Source: Straminergon stramineum (Eukaryota; Streptophyta; Bryopsida; Hypnales; Calliergonaceae). Taken from it: a stretch of 64,000 bases of DNA. The stretch lies in assembly GCA_963920665.1 (NCBI GenBank), contig OY987268.1, forward strand, positions 21,330,501 through 21,394,500, in the 5' to 3' direction. The notes under the pieces are model-generated. The model searched no databases, was not told where the DNA came from, and worked only from the letters and a program-made list of their open reading frames with translations. A program made the position numbers and the translations under genes. Of this stretch, positions 40,201 through 52,989 are shown piece after piece (positions within the stretch are counted from its first letter, which is position 1; each line of letters starts with the position of its first letter).

Positions 40201-42083
40201 CAGACCTCGGCAATTTTCAGTGATGTCGCCGGATCAACTGTGGACATGTCCACATATCCTTTGCCAGGAGTAATCCCTTCCACCACTCCACCAGGGCCCA
40301 GTGCTACCTGAAGATTAAATCACGACATCGGCTTCATCAGCACAACTACTTGCTCTACACGAAAGATAACAAGTGTCAAGAAAAGCAAAAAGACGAATGG
40401 TAACCATCCACAAAAGTATTATTTAGCCAGTATCCTTAGAGGAGCAAAGGCCTCAAGAAAATCTCTAAATGTCAATTAAGCCCTAAAAGTAAAAGAGTTA
40501 CAGATTCTTATTGCGCTAGCTCAGAGATGCACCAGGCAATTCAGAGATTGCTACTTGAAAACAGGTTTAACCCCTAAAGTCCCTGTCTTGCTTTCGCAAA
40601 TTCAAAAAATGTTTCCCAGTGCAACTTCACCTTTTTTATTTTGTAATATTTTAAAATCTATATTTCGATGCTTGAGGCCACATATTTTTTCATAAGTAAA
40701 CAGATTTTCGAATGACTTTGGGCATGTTATTTAAACAAATAATATTTATTAAATCACAATTTATGTATCAAATGAAAGAAAACACCAATAACACATTTGA
40801 TAACTGGTATAATCTACAAGTTAAATTTCACTATTAAAATCTACAGTTTGACATGTAGAGATTGAAATTGCAATAAGAATGTTTACGAAATTAAATTGAT
40901 AAAATGAAGAAAAACTAGACTTGATAAGCTGTGAATCCGTGCCAAAACTTGAATCAGTGCAATTAGACCATTGATGAAATAGTCACGAACTTTGAGCCCA
41001 AACTTTTTTTGCAGTTCAAAGCTTTGAGGGCTTAACCACAAGATATCTCGAAGCACTTCGACTCAACAGCAACATACCTTAAAAATATTTCAATAGATTT
41101 TGTCCGACTAGATTTATGAAAGGACCAGCCTACTAACATTGATTAAATTCAAATACTATATAGAAAACACTTCAAGGGCAGCAATTTTAGCATTGACCGG
41201 CCTACCGAAAGTGCAACAGAGGGGTCAGCCAGCATAGCGATGGTGATGGGACACCTCGCAATCACATCTGCAGGCGAGCTACCGATCAAAGCGCCCTCTT
41301 TCGCAAGCTCCTCACACTGAAAACACAAGACATTCAGCGGTGGATTAAAATTTGAATCAACCTCTGCGGAACCAAGGATTCATGGTTCAAAAATGACCAG
41401 TTCAATTGATCATATTGAGGAAAATATAGTTCAAATTGGGCCAAAATTCATATCACCAATATCAATGAAGAACATTGCATGTACTGATAAAGAAATAATA
41501 ATACATAGAATTGAATTGGAACAAGGAAAGTCTTAAAACTAATAATCACTCAGAACTGCACCAGTATAATCTATGACTTACTCAGTATTGACCTCAAGAA
41601 AAATATGACCTACTCATAACTGCTAATAAAAACATCAGACTCAATTTGAGTCTTTTCATCATCGTCAAAAATAAATATCAGCAAAAAGTCCTCATCTGTT
41701 GGTTTAATTCTGCGAGGTATTCGTTTTGCACTAGATCTAAAAGACTGAAGAATGCCGCAACATGCTTCCAAGAAGTTCGTGATAATGAAACGATCGATTC
41801 TTGAAAATAAACATCGTTCGGAGAATGGATCCATCGGACTTAAAAAGATTCTTTCGAAATTCCACGAGCTGTACTCTCTTTCACGGGCTTCACCACACAA
41901 TGCAAGCAATTAACGTTCAAACCGAAAAAATCAAAACAACGAAGCGAGGAGAAACGCGCGAACCTTGCCAGGACTCCGGTTCCACACCGTCACCTTAAAT
42001 CCCTTCTTCAGAAGGTTTCGCGCCATCGCCATTCCCATGATTCCCAGGCCTAAGAAACCTACATCCATACCTTCGCTTCCCAT
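37290..42083 (-). CDS. GLYR1: Glyoxylate / succinic semialdehyde reductase, 8 exons
   Basis: NADPH-dependent beta-hydroxyacid dehydrogenase that reduces glyoxylate to glycolate and succinic semialdehyde to gamma-hydroxybutyrate, detoxifying aldehydes from photorespiration and the GABA shunt. Exons: 42083-41964, 41316-41206, 40307-40206, 39748-39647, 39167-39052, 38891-38813, 38266-38096, 37403-37290; all phases agree, giving 304 residues. Visible motifs: Rossmann [19 protein letters not shown] (residues 6-24), [10 protein letters not shown], substrate loop [12 protein letters not shown], and [12 protein letters not shown] with the catalytic Lys about 175 in a KxxxN context. [20 protein letters not shown] is the C-terminal family signature. 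Intron 6 has a GC donor (CTG|GCAAGT at 38812). Intron 2 contains a TTAA element. The frame is open upstream to an ATG at 42287, which could add an organelle-targeting peptide. The product is certain; the start is not. Confidence 0.95.
37467..37532. repeat. Perfect 18-bp-arm hairpin in GLYR intron 7
   Basis: ATGTGCACCCAGAATCAC (37467-37484) and its exact reverse complement (37515-37532) are separated by 30 bases. It could be a small MITE remnant or an RNA structure in the intron. Confidence 0.8.
39838..40020. repeat. Intron repeat, copy in GLYR intron 3
   Basis: Diverged direct repeat of 41370-41560 in intron 1. Shared blocks include TTCATATCAC followed by CAATGAAGAACAT and CATGT.TTG. Both start near AAGGATT.ATG. 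The repeat may be a mobile element remnant or an internal duplication. Confidence 0.6.
40567..41035. mobile_element. TTAA element family J in GLYR intron 2 (469 bp)
   Basis: The left end is TTAACCCCTAAAGTCCCTG and the right end in reverse complement is TTAAGCCCTCAAAGCTTTG, so the terminal inverted repeats are imperfect. It lies wholly between exons 2 and 3 and does not disturb the splice sites. Non-coding. Confidence 0.65.
41370..41560. repeat. Intron repeat, copy in GLYR intron 1
   Basis: Diverged direct partner of 39838-40020 in intron 3; see that entry for the shared blocks. The 99-codon frame at 41610-41909 lies in the same intron and is not a gene. Confidence 0.6.
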
Positions 42084-42596
42084 CCCAACTACGCCAAAAA
42101 TCCCTGGAAAAATCACCACAGAATTCCTCCAAAATTTTGGGAAAAAAAAATAGCAATCCTCTTTCGTTTCCTTCCAAATGCAAACCACAAAGCAGGGAGA
42201 AACTGAAAGGAAGAATCGACGGCCTTGTGAAAGCTTTCGGCTAGCTGTTGTCCTGCAGGAAGCTGCCAGGGGAAGCCAGTAGTTCAATGGCTCGCAGCAA
42301 GTCAGTAGTCGTTAACAGGACTTCAGAGGTGCTAGATGGAGTTCCCGTTTGAGAACGTGAGGGGAACAGGAATGGGAACACAGTTCCCGGTAAAAGAGGA
42401 AAGTGGGGAACGTTAAGGAAGAGTTAGGAGTGTGCCACGTGGCCCTAGTACTTGGGATTTTTGCCTTGCGGCATTACCTTTTTACGATATGATATGCTTT
42501 ATATGATGACCACACAACTGCTCCAACGGCGCACTTTCCATTTCATGCAGCTGTTTTTCCTCATTTTAGTGGGTCACTGCAGTAGTGCCTCAGCCA
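42084..42596 (-). promoter_or_regulatory. GLYR 5' leader and promoter, with a G-box
   Basis: Contains the possible N-terminal extension (42287-42084). A GCCACGTGGC G-box/ABRE-type palindrome has its CACGTG core at 42436-42441, about 350 bases upstream of the chosen start. G-boxes bind bZIP/bHLH factors and are common in light- and ABA-responsive plant promoters; the role here is inferred. Confidence 0.5.
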
Positions 42597-42806
42597 ATAT
42601 AAAAGTAAAAGTAATTTTGTAATTTTGTAATTCATAGAAAACTTCGAAATTCAATAGCTTTCACATCCTAGGTCTTCAAACCACAAACAAAGCTCATGCA
42701 CTCCTCCTCGTAGACAACTTTCTAGAGCTACCAAGAACGTGACTAGAGGACACACAGTTCTGGAGATCTCACTATAATAAGTAAATAAACAAACAACCTT
42801 ATTTAA
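42597..42806. repeat. Direct repeat R, copy 1
   Basis: Aligns with 45280-45507 in the same orientation. Shared blocks include AATTCAATA.CTTTC.CA, CTAGGTCT..AAA..AC.AACAAAGC, AAGAACGTGAC and GGAGATCTCA. The two copies flank about 2.5 kb of nested repeats. Confidence 0.75.
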
Positions 42807-43601
42807 GGTATAGATATTACTCTTTTACAAAATCCCTTTTGGAGCATTTAAAGTTAGTTCATATTAAAATTAACTCCTCAGAATCCTTGTCAATATACAT
42901 TTTGAGGGGATTTTGGCAAAATAAATTATGGTATGAAAAGAATTTAGAAATCAAATCTTCATTTTTGACAAGTTTTCCTTTTCCTCTCATCTCTATATGA
43001 ACTTATTCAAAACTTTGCACAATAATTATGAAGCATTGAGTGACCACCCAAGTCACATCATTGAAGAATTATTGACAAAATTATTTTTTCAACATACTTA
43101 GATGGACTTCATTCATTTCTTGTAGCTCTCATAATAAGCTCTTGAAAAATTGATTCATAATCCACTTAGTGAATGCAAACTCACTTTAGGGTTAAGTCTA
43201 AAATGAAAATTTCTCTTCAATTGAACAAATGAGTAAATTTAAATTATTCATTGATTCAAAGTTAGTAGGTCATTACAAAATTTATGTTATAACTCATTTT
43301 CAGTTTTTTTGGTTTTTGAATGGCAAGATGAAAAAAAAATTAGGTCATTAGGTCATATTTTATATGCTGAGAAACATGCATTAGAAATATTTAACATGAA
43401 TAACCATAGGAATTGAAGAAAAAATTATAGATTGTCAAAGTTTCAACTTCATATACACACTATATGACAAATTTGAAAACACTCATATCTTAGTTGATAT
43501 AAGTCATTTTACATGATTTAAAGTGAGAATGAATGTATAAAATAAAATAAATATGAGTTTTAATAACGTTACAAAAAATTAAATTTTTAGACCTATATTG
43601 C
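42807..43601. other. AT-rich DNA between repeat R and family B
   Basis: No gene recognised. Confidence 0.3.
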
Positions 43602-44280
43602 TTAACCCCTAAATGTAACGTCTAAATTCATCTCCAAAATTGACAATTTGAGAAAATTCATTATAAAGTGCTATTTGGAAGCATATTTTGGAATTGGTAT
43701 ACAAATAAAAGTTGTAGACTATGAGTTATAGATTCCATACATACAATTAGATCCACCAATGCTATCACTAGTATTTATTTATAAATTTTGAAAGGGAAAT
43801 TTTAAAATTCCTTCTAAATTCAATTACAAGGAAAATTTTCTCATTTTCTAAGTAAAATTGGATGGAATGGATTTGAAATAAGTTTCTCTTAACATGGTGA
43901 TTTTTTTGGAATTTTTGTGTTCTTAAAATCTATGACCTCATTTTGGCAAATCTAGTTTTAAATTAGACACTAGAAGAAAATGGTATTGCAGTGAATAAAG
44001 GCTAGGTGACATTTTTTTCCACTACAACACAATTTTCTATTAGTGAGAGTCAATGCAATTTTGGCTTGGTCAACCACTTAACATGCTTCTACACAAATAG
44101 TTTTAGAAAAATATGCACTCTAGTAACACCAAATCCAACTCTTAGATAGGACAATAACTTCATAAAGTGTCTCCACAAATTGGAATAACTTTCATGCATC
44201 CAAGTAGTTAGGTGGATGAAACTTCAATTCCAATTTGTTCATTGTCCAAAAAAATGAATGTCAGAGCGTTTAGGGGCAAT
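43602..44280 (+). mobile_element. TTAA element family B, copy 2 (679 bp), with nested insertion
   Basis: The left end is TTAACCCCTAAATGTAACG. The right end (AGCGTTTAGGGG) matches, but its TTAA has decayed to CAAT. It aligns with 26426-27002 in inverse orientation and carries a 78-bp CACTA insertion that copy lacks. Confidence 0.85.
43968..44045. mobile_element. 78-bp CACTA-type MITE nested in family B copy 2
   Basis: The left end is CACTAGAAGAAAAT and the right end in reverse complement is CACTAATAGAAAAT. The 3-bp flanks AGA (43965-43967) and AGA (44046-44048) form a target duplication. The sister element at 26426-27002 is an empty site at this position, which confirms the insertion. Confidence 0.85.
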
Positions 44281-44520
44281 GTTTGGGAAGAATCAACAAC
44301 TAGTTCAAAGTTAGCCAATGAAATTGAAAAAAAAATTGGTTGCAATTTGGAAACATTAGCTTAAAAATGGAGAAAAAATCTAAAAAATTTCAATTTTGAG
44401 TGAAAAATAGAGAAAATAAACGAACTCTATACTTGAAAAACCAGTTCAATTTTGGGATTGAAGGAGAATAGTTGGTAAAACTCAAAAAGTTCATGAATGT
44501 TGCTTAGGGGTTCATTGTCA
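44281..44520 (-). mobile_element. TTAA element family E, truncated copy
   Basis: Matches the 5' third of 36082-36874 in inverse orientation, with shared TTCAAAGTTAGCCAATG and TTGCAATTTGG blocks. An AGGGGTT remnant near 44506 marks its former end. It is wedged between family B and family C copies. Confidence 0.65.
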
Positions 44521-44559
44521 ACCAGTTTTGAAATGCCTATTCATTGAGTTGAAGCGGGT

Positions 44560-44791
44560 TTAATCTGTAAATGTTGACATGGACGTTTAGTGTCCAATGA
44601 ATGACAAAGAATTTCTCTATGTAGGAGTGAATTGCAACTATTCATCTTTGGAATTTTGTGCAGAAAGGGGAGGCCTTTTATAGTATTTTGACCTCCAATG
44701 AGTATTTTTTATTTTTTTAAAAATAAAATGATGTCACATGGTTCCAAAAGGATTGATTTCTACAGTCACCAATTTGTCTTTTAAGGGTTAA
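44560..44791 (-). mobile_element. TTAA element family C, copy 3 (232 bp)
   Basis: Inverted relative of 27127-27356 and nearly the same length. Its right end in reverse complement is TTAACCCTTAAAAGACAAAT and its left end is TTAATCTGTAAATGTTGAC. Shared blocks include AACCATGTGACATCAT and AAAATTCCAAAGATGAATAG (both in reverse complement). Confidence 0.8.
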
Positions 44792-44821
44792 CCATAAAAA
44801 TTTAGCTCGCTTTCAACCTAT

Positions 44822-45247
44822 ACTAAGGTAGACCAACCTATTACCTCCCTGATTTGCAATCTCACTATATTAGGACCAACTCTAGGAGGGGCACATATTT
44901 TTCAGAGGTGTGTGCATGTTTCACGAATCAAACCTAAATGAAATTATAATTTTCCGATAAAAATTGTAATTTCTATGAATTTCTAAAGTGGTCTACCTTG
45001 AAATTACAAAACTGCCACTAAACTAGAGTCATGAACGTCCAATACTAAACTTATAACTGTCATTTCATGTATCTATTAGCACTTGAGTATCCACCAATCA
45101 AAGGCAGACATGTTACCCAAGTTGAAATTAATGCACTGAAATTGTCAGAATAGTGAATGAATTTGGGTGAATTCTATGGTGGAGATGGGGCCCAAAATTG
45201 GATGACAGTTATAGGAAGTTGGCGGAAATGGGCTGGTCTACCTTAGT
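44822..45247. mobile_element. TIR element, about 426 bp
   Basis: ACTAAGGTAGACCAACC at the left is matched by GGCTGGTCTACCTTAGT at the right, a 17-bp terminal inverted repeat with one mismatch. I see no clear target duplication and no coding capacity. The termini resemble the weaker pair at 33678-34054. Confidence 0.7.
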
Positions 45248-45279
45248 GTGCCCTGTACTGTTGCCATAGTAATTGTCAC

Positions 45280-45507
45280 AGTTAAAGTAATTTTCTAATT
45301 TTCTAATTTTTTTATTCAAAAAACCCTTTGAAATTCAATAACTTTCGCACTGTAGGTCTAAATTTCACGAAACAAAGCCCGTGCACCCTTCGTAGCCGAG
45401 GGCTTTCCAACGGTACGAAGAACGTGACCCGCGGATGCATGGTCCGGGAGATCTCAGCATAACAAACAAACTATCAAACAAATACAACAAACAGCCTAAC
45501 TTAAGGT
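45280..45507. repeat. Direct repeat R, copy 2
   Basis: Partner of 42597-42806. This copy is richer in GC (tagccgaggg, acccgcggatg) and lies just upstream of the gene at 45769, so it could contribute to that gene's 5' region. Confidence 0.75.
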
Positions 45508-45757
45508 ATGCATTGCTGCTAATTTCGGATGGAATCCTGTTGCGATTTCGGAGCTGGTGCGCCACCAAGGCTGTGAGTAGAATTTGCATTCTCCTGGTGT
45601 GTTTTTGTGGTGAATTTGAGTTAATTTGATGTTGGGGCGAGTAATTTAGGGTTTTGATTTTGAAGTTGTGAGGGACGTCCTAGCTGATGGTTTCTTCGCT
45701 TTCTCGCAATCTTAGACCTCTCTCTTCAGATTCGTCTGTGTTCGTGAGTTGGTTACT

Positions 45758-45784
45758 ATGCGCACGAGATGGAGCGCTTGGTAA
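45758..45784 (+). promoter_or_regulatory. uORF overlapping the main start codon
   Basis: ATG at 45758 opens an eight-codon frame ending TAA at 45784, overlapping the main ATG at 45769 in another frame. If the transcript starts upstream of it, scanning ribosomes would meet this ATG first. Confidence 0.5.
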
Positions 45785-47529
45785 AGAAATTTGAGCAAAG
45801 GTACCGTCGCGCTTTGGATCTTCACAACGCGTGGGAGGATCTACAGACACGACTTCTGAAAAAGTTCGAGAATGCGGGTGCTATTCTCGAGAGATTGCCG
45901 GTACTCTATTTCAATTTCTTTCTCTAATGTGTTTTTATTTGTATTTTCGATTGCCCTATGATGGTGTGGATTTCGTCTTGGTAAAAACAGAATGATAATC
46001 ATTTGAGAGTTTGTTTCGAATATGAAAATTTCAGTTGATATTCACAATGGATCAAGCAGAAACAGTGCTGTTAGGCATGCATTGCTTTAGAATATCGACC
46101 ACTAGGTCAGATCGAATTCAGCTATTTTGTCCTGGCAATGCCAAAGAGTTTAGATATTTTATTTTCCGAAGTTATGAATTCGGGGGGAAATCCATATCAC
46201 CCTTTGGTTTAGGATTTAGAGATTAGGCCATTTGTGACATTCTTTAATCGCAACTTGGGAGGACAGACTTCTGTGAAACTTTATGTTGAAATCTTGCACG
46301 TGAAAGGAATTTTAAAGCCTAGTATGAGGAGCTGTTAAGTGTTGGTTTCAGGTGCTCTTGGAAGCAAAGAATTATGGCATCATGGAGAAAATGACATCCG
46401 CCGTTCAAGCCTTGCCAGCAATGCAGACTGAACAACTAGAACTCATATTGTGCTCGATGCATTCCACTATGTGAGAAAATTGACCTTTGCCTGTATGTGA
46501 ACCTCACATATGTCTGGTTCAACTAGACCAGACCTAAAATCGTCAGAACATAGTGTAGTTCTAGCATTGAAGCAAATTCTCTATTTACTAAATTAAGGTC
46601 TAGTAGTCAGAAACCAACAGCTATTTGTCATGCATGTCATCGTTGCGCTTGTCTTATCTTTGAGACGAATTTTTATATATTTTTTGTGGGGCGAATATCT
46701 CAGTGTTGAGCTGGAGAAAATGGTAAAATCATTTGAGAAGCTATGGCGAGATGGAATGGGGCTGCTGAAAGCTGAGAAGATAACAACACAACAATCTGAG
46801 TTAAGGGTTGGGCCAAGACCAAGTTTGAAGGATTGCATTCAAGGCCTTCATGATCTTTACATAATGCATCGAGACGAGTAAGTCTTTTGTGATTTCTGGC
46901 ATCCGTTTCTTCATTCACCACATGAAGCAAGCAAATAGTCTATTTATAGAAATTTGCAATATGCATAACCATGAGACTCACCAATGAATGGTATCTGTAC
47001 ACTCAGGCATAAGCTGAAGCTTGCAATTATTTCATCACTGTCGTACGAATCCAGGTAACATTTCTTTTCCTCTTTCTTACCAGTAATGGAAGAAGTACTT
47101 CATTTCTTGCATTTGTGTGAATTGTTTGGCTCTAACCAAATTTATGATGAAATAAATAATTAATGCGTTCTTGTTACAATTTGCAGTGTCTAATCAGTGT
47201 CTTCTCTGCGCAATAGGAGTGACGATGTTTGCGCTTCGCAAGCAGTGCTTCAAGACCAACCAAATCTGCCTCCGGATGAAGGTTTGTCATTGCACTCATC
47301 CTCCAGCACGTGCCTCGAATATTTTCTCGCTTGCAGTTAGCCCTCTTGCATTAACCTGTACATTTGGGTTTTGAAGTTTAATTTCTGTATGTCTGACGCA
47401 CTTACGTCTATTCTATTGTTCTTCGTTCATAAGCTCAAACAGTCACTACCTCTAAAGACAACAAATTGTTTTGCACTTGCGACAGTAAAACGCATTTTTG
47501 AAGTCATTGCTGCTGGTGATGTTTGGTGA
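45769..47529 (+). CDS. C1orf109 (AIRIM) / At5g43822-like protein, 6 exons
   Basis: Conserved eukaryotic protein of poorly known function in plants; the animal relative C1orf109/AIRIM acts in ribosome biogenesis with an AAA-ATPase complex. Exons: 45769-45900, 46352-46470, 46704-46877, 47007-47054, 47217-47281, 47486-47529; phases agree throughout, giving 193 residues. The protein begins MERLVKKFEQRYRRALDLH, is helical and charged, and is likely coiled-coil. Recognisable family stretches are EAKNYGIMEKM, LILCSMHST, the central GPRPSLKDCIQGLHDLYIMH (the best conserved block), KLKLAIISSL and LQDQPNLPPDE near the C-terminus. The exon 5 acceptor at 47216 was chosen because the earlier AG (47186) runs straight into a stop. 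I recognise the similarity from memory of the Arabidopsis protein; the family call is good and the function is an extrapolation. Confidence 0.83.
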
Positions 47530-49214
47530 TTGAGACACAAGCCCGCGAACCATATACTTGTCTTGTACTGCCGTGGGCCCAATTCAGTTATATACCATAT
47601 ACCACGCATGTAGTATCATACACAGTACCACGTTTTCACATACCGGTATATGGCGTTTTTAAAATTGGGAATGACGACAAAAATCCAATTCCATCCAGAT
47701 CGACATGAAAGAGAATCAGCAGAGAATCGAACATGACTTTAGACTTTTGGAAAAAGCTTGATAGAATCCGACATGAAAGAGAATCAGCATAGAATCGAAC
47801 CTGACCTTCGACCTTTGGAAAAAGCTTGATAGAATTTGCGAGTTTTGCTTAGTGCGTCAACATTGTCAGAGGTTTCGCAAATCCAAGAGAGCCATAGACA
47901 CTATTAGGCTGCGACGAACCGAGGATTGCCAACTGCACACTGCACAGCATTGGATTGATAATTTAAGCACAGGCTTGCTAAGCCTGGTTACAGACGATTG
48001 AGTAGCATTTCTGCTAGATTTGTGGTGGCCAAAATTGTAAGACACGCAAACTGATTCGTGTAGTAGACCGTAACCTCGCATTTATCGCAGATTCTAAAGA
48101 GCACTCGTAGCTTGTGCACGAAAAAATGCCCATGAATGCCAAATACACCAGAGCCAGGTGGACCAACTGCTAACGAATACGAACATCTAATTTACTCTAG
48201 CTCGATTTTCAGGAAAGTACTAGAACAAACTGCCTCTCTAGTAGCTTCTGCCAATCCAAAGTCTCCTCCCTTCGATCCCCAGAGCCAATCGCATTACATT
48301 TCAATTGGTTTGACACCGCAAGTCCACAACTTCAATGAAACAAACACAATTACATTTACATAGAAAGCACCAGCGTGGTAAGTCTCGTTGACCACATATC
48401 CACGAAGATCATCATGTTACGCGGAGATTACGCTATTCGATGTCTTACACTCGAACACCAGAACTTCAGGTGTCGACTGCCAAACTCATCGTCACGATAG
48501 ACACAGGTGCAAACAAGAGAGGCAATGATAAATGAAAACTGGAACAAAGTAATTCACCAGGTATTTCATCGTACGAACGAGTATTCAGTCAACAAATATG
48601 TAACCAAACAAGCAACGGCACTGACAGATATCCATTCACAATGTACAAACGAATACTTCCCGAGATGACTATTGACAAAATAAATCCTCCGTTTATATGT
48701 AGCGCTAATTACAAGAACAACCTACAAGCACCAACCAAGGCTGCATAAAGACAACCCATGTGCACGGCATGACACAAGCCTGGAACACAGCATCCATCAC
48801 AAGTTCGGAGCTCCAATCATGAAAAAGGGCCAGCCTGCAGCTGCTTCTCAACAGAAACACTAGGAACCCAAAGGCGCAAACAACGACCTCTAGCACATCC
48901 AAACACAGGATGGGGATCGCACGCTCACGGACGTGTCAACAATAGGTCGGAATCCTGCCACCAAAAGAGCACGTCAGGATGCTCCAAGTCACCCACTGCA
49001 AACAACCGACAAGGAAAAGCAGGAGCAAGGGATCCCCGTGTCATCAGGACGAATGGGCTGTCCACTGGGCCGTCTGTCATCGAACTACGGGAAGCTAACG
49101 AATAGTCTGGCTCTAAAAGTAACCACCAGAGAGGGATACTAATTCTCTATCTAAGCCACAGATACCACGGGGAGGGCCTATCTCCGGGTGCACTTTATAC
49201 TTGCATCCACCCAT
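47530..49214. other. Convergent intergenic region with tandem repeat
   Basis: Holds the 3' flanks of the C1orf109-like gene (plus) and the calmodulin gene (minus), which converge here. Part of 48600-49214 is probably the calmodulin 3' UTR. No further gene recognised. Confidence 0.4.
47702..47837. repeat. Tandem duplication, two units of 68 bp
   Basis: GACATGAAAGAGAATCAGCA starts at 47702 and again at 47770. Each unit ends GGAAAAAGCTTGATAGAAT. Only a few mismatches separate the units, so the duplication is recent relative to the other repeats here. Confidence 0.9.
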
Positions 49215-50840
<1,626 letters not shown>

Positions 50841-52989
50841 CGCGTTTTTTGGCTTCTATTTTTGTTTTCATTCTTTTTCAAAAGCGATCTCAGTGAAGCT
50901 ATCTACATCCATGGATGTGGATGAAAACACAGATATTCGTTCACAAGTGTGTAAATTTATCCATGAAAGAGCGATAATTTCTCTAGATTTTGTAGCAGTT
51001 GAAGGATTCTATTTGTTGAAGATAAAGAAAAGTTTTGTCAAAAGAATTTCGTGAAAAAAATATTCTATTGCTTTTAAGCAATATATTGCCCCTTAAAGAA
51101 CCTATGTGGATGTGTCGTTGCTTCTTTTTGAATCAAAGTACATTTCAAAATTTTCCAATGTAGACACATATGATATGTGGATTCAATTATTGCGTCCCAC
51201 ACTAATTATATGTGTGAGGATCAAATCCAACAAGGAAATGTTGGAAAAAAAATTCCACGTTAAATGTTCATATGTTCTCGTCACCCTAAAATAACCCTTA
51301 TGAATACATGTTGTACATTTTGAGAAATTTTATTTTGGCCCTTTCATTTCTTATATTCCTTTTGATAAACTCTTCAATAGCCATCTATAAAATACCTAGT
51401 ACTCCCTTTGTCCCAAATTGATCTTTTGGTTGGCCTCAATTTTTTGTTCCAAAATGATATTTCTGTTGCATTTTGTGATGTTGAGAATTTCTCATTTAAC
51501 TTTTGATTGCTATGTGGGATGAGCAAAACAACTATGAGCAATAGTTTCCCTTCCATCCATGCAATCATCAATTAAAAGACAAATTAAATGATTGAAGGGG
51601 TCAATCAACATTGTTAGTTTTTATTTTTGGCACCTCTTTGAATGTTGCTTGCTTGAAAGTGATAAATTTTTAGGAGATGGTATAGAGGTCCACATATGGT
51701 CTTGGACCTATACTAACTATCTACAGAACAACGACCTCACACTCAATAATTATATGTCCAATGGTGCTTCTTAAAAATGCCCCTAAAAATTCACTTTTTA
51801 ATACTTCCAAACTACACTCTGGAAAGGGTTTTGAAACTCAAAGTTTCTAGGATATTAGGAGTGCAACAAACCCTACTTACACTATGAAATGGGTTTTAAA
51901 AATGTTATTTGTAGCCTGAATTCGGAACACTTTGTCCAACATGAAGATCATTTTGAGGTGGATGGAGCAGTAGACTTTGGAAGTGTCAACCATTCCAAAT
52001 TTTTGGAATGAGAAAGCATATTTGATACCATTGTAGATTGTAGTCAGAATTCTATCTTGATTTTGTCCAAATTGGTGATTTTGATGTTAACTATTAGTTT
52101 TTACCAATTAAAAATGTAGTTAAAGGGACTATATGTAGTATTGGCTCATTGGGATTTGAACTAATAGATAGGGATATTAATAGGTTTAAATTCAATTGGT
52201 AGTTATGCTTTTAGATGGCATATAGTGTCTCAGTATTCAAATTGTTTTTTAGTGTGCATTCGAGTGAAACATGAGCTCCCTTCAATAGGGAAGTAAAAAC
52301 AATAGGATTGTTTGAATAATTGAAATTGTATAATGAGAATTGAGATTGAAATTGTGTGTGATTGTATTGTTTAATGAAGTGTGAAAATGTGGAATTGGTG
52401 ATTGTATATGTGGAAGTTTGAGGCAAGCAATGGAGTGATTGATAAAATTGGGAGAGAAAATTAAATAGATAAGAATTGGAGATTGAACAAAATATAAGAA
52501 TATAAGAACAATGGAATTGAGTAAGAAAAAAAAATTTGAAAAATAAAATAAATCAGTTGGGGGAAGGAATCAATGGATAAAAGCTTGAGGATTAATTTTG
52601 ATAGTATATGATAAATGGTTTCTATATCCATACCTATTGGTTACATGGGAATTTTGTGTTCTAAAATTAATTCCAATTGAACAAATCCAATTAGTTAATA
52701 ACACCCTTGTTAGAAATCTATCTTACCTCCCCGCGAATGAACTCGAAAACTATGAATAATTTTAATTAAATCTCAAATTAATTTCACTACATAGATACAT
52801 TTCAAAGGGATGTTTGAATACAAATTACATGTTGAATTCGGAAAAAAAATTGCTCTTACAATCTATATTCCATACAAGGACAATGGATTTTTTTATGAAA
52901 AGTTTTCAATGCTTTTTGAGAAGGCATATGCTTGAAAAAATTAAAGTGGTGAAGTAGTATGGAAAGTGCTTGAAGACTATTCATAACCT
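50841..52989. other. AT-rich intergenic DNA
   Basis: No gene recognised. TACTCCCTTTGTCCCAAA at 51400 resembles one end of Stowaway-type Tc1/mariner MITEs, but no partner end is visible. Confidence 0.35.

Noticed and set aside
41610..41909. 99-codon frame
   Set aside because: Lies within GLYR intron 1 and adjoins the intron repeat.
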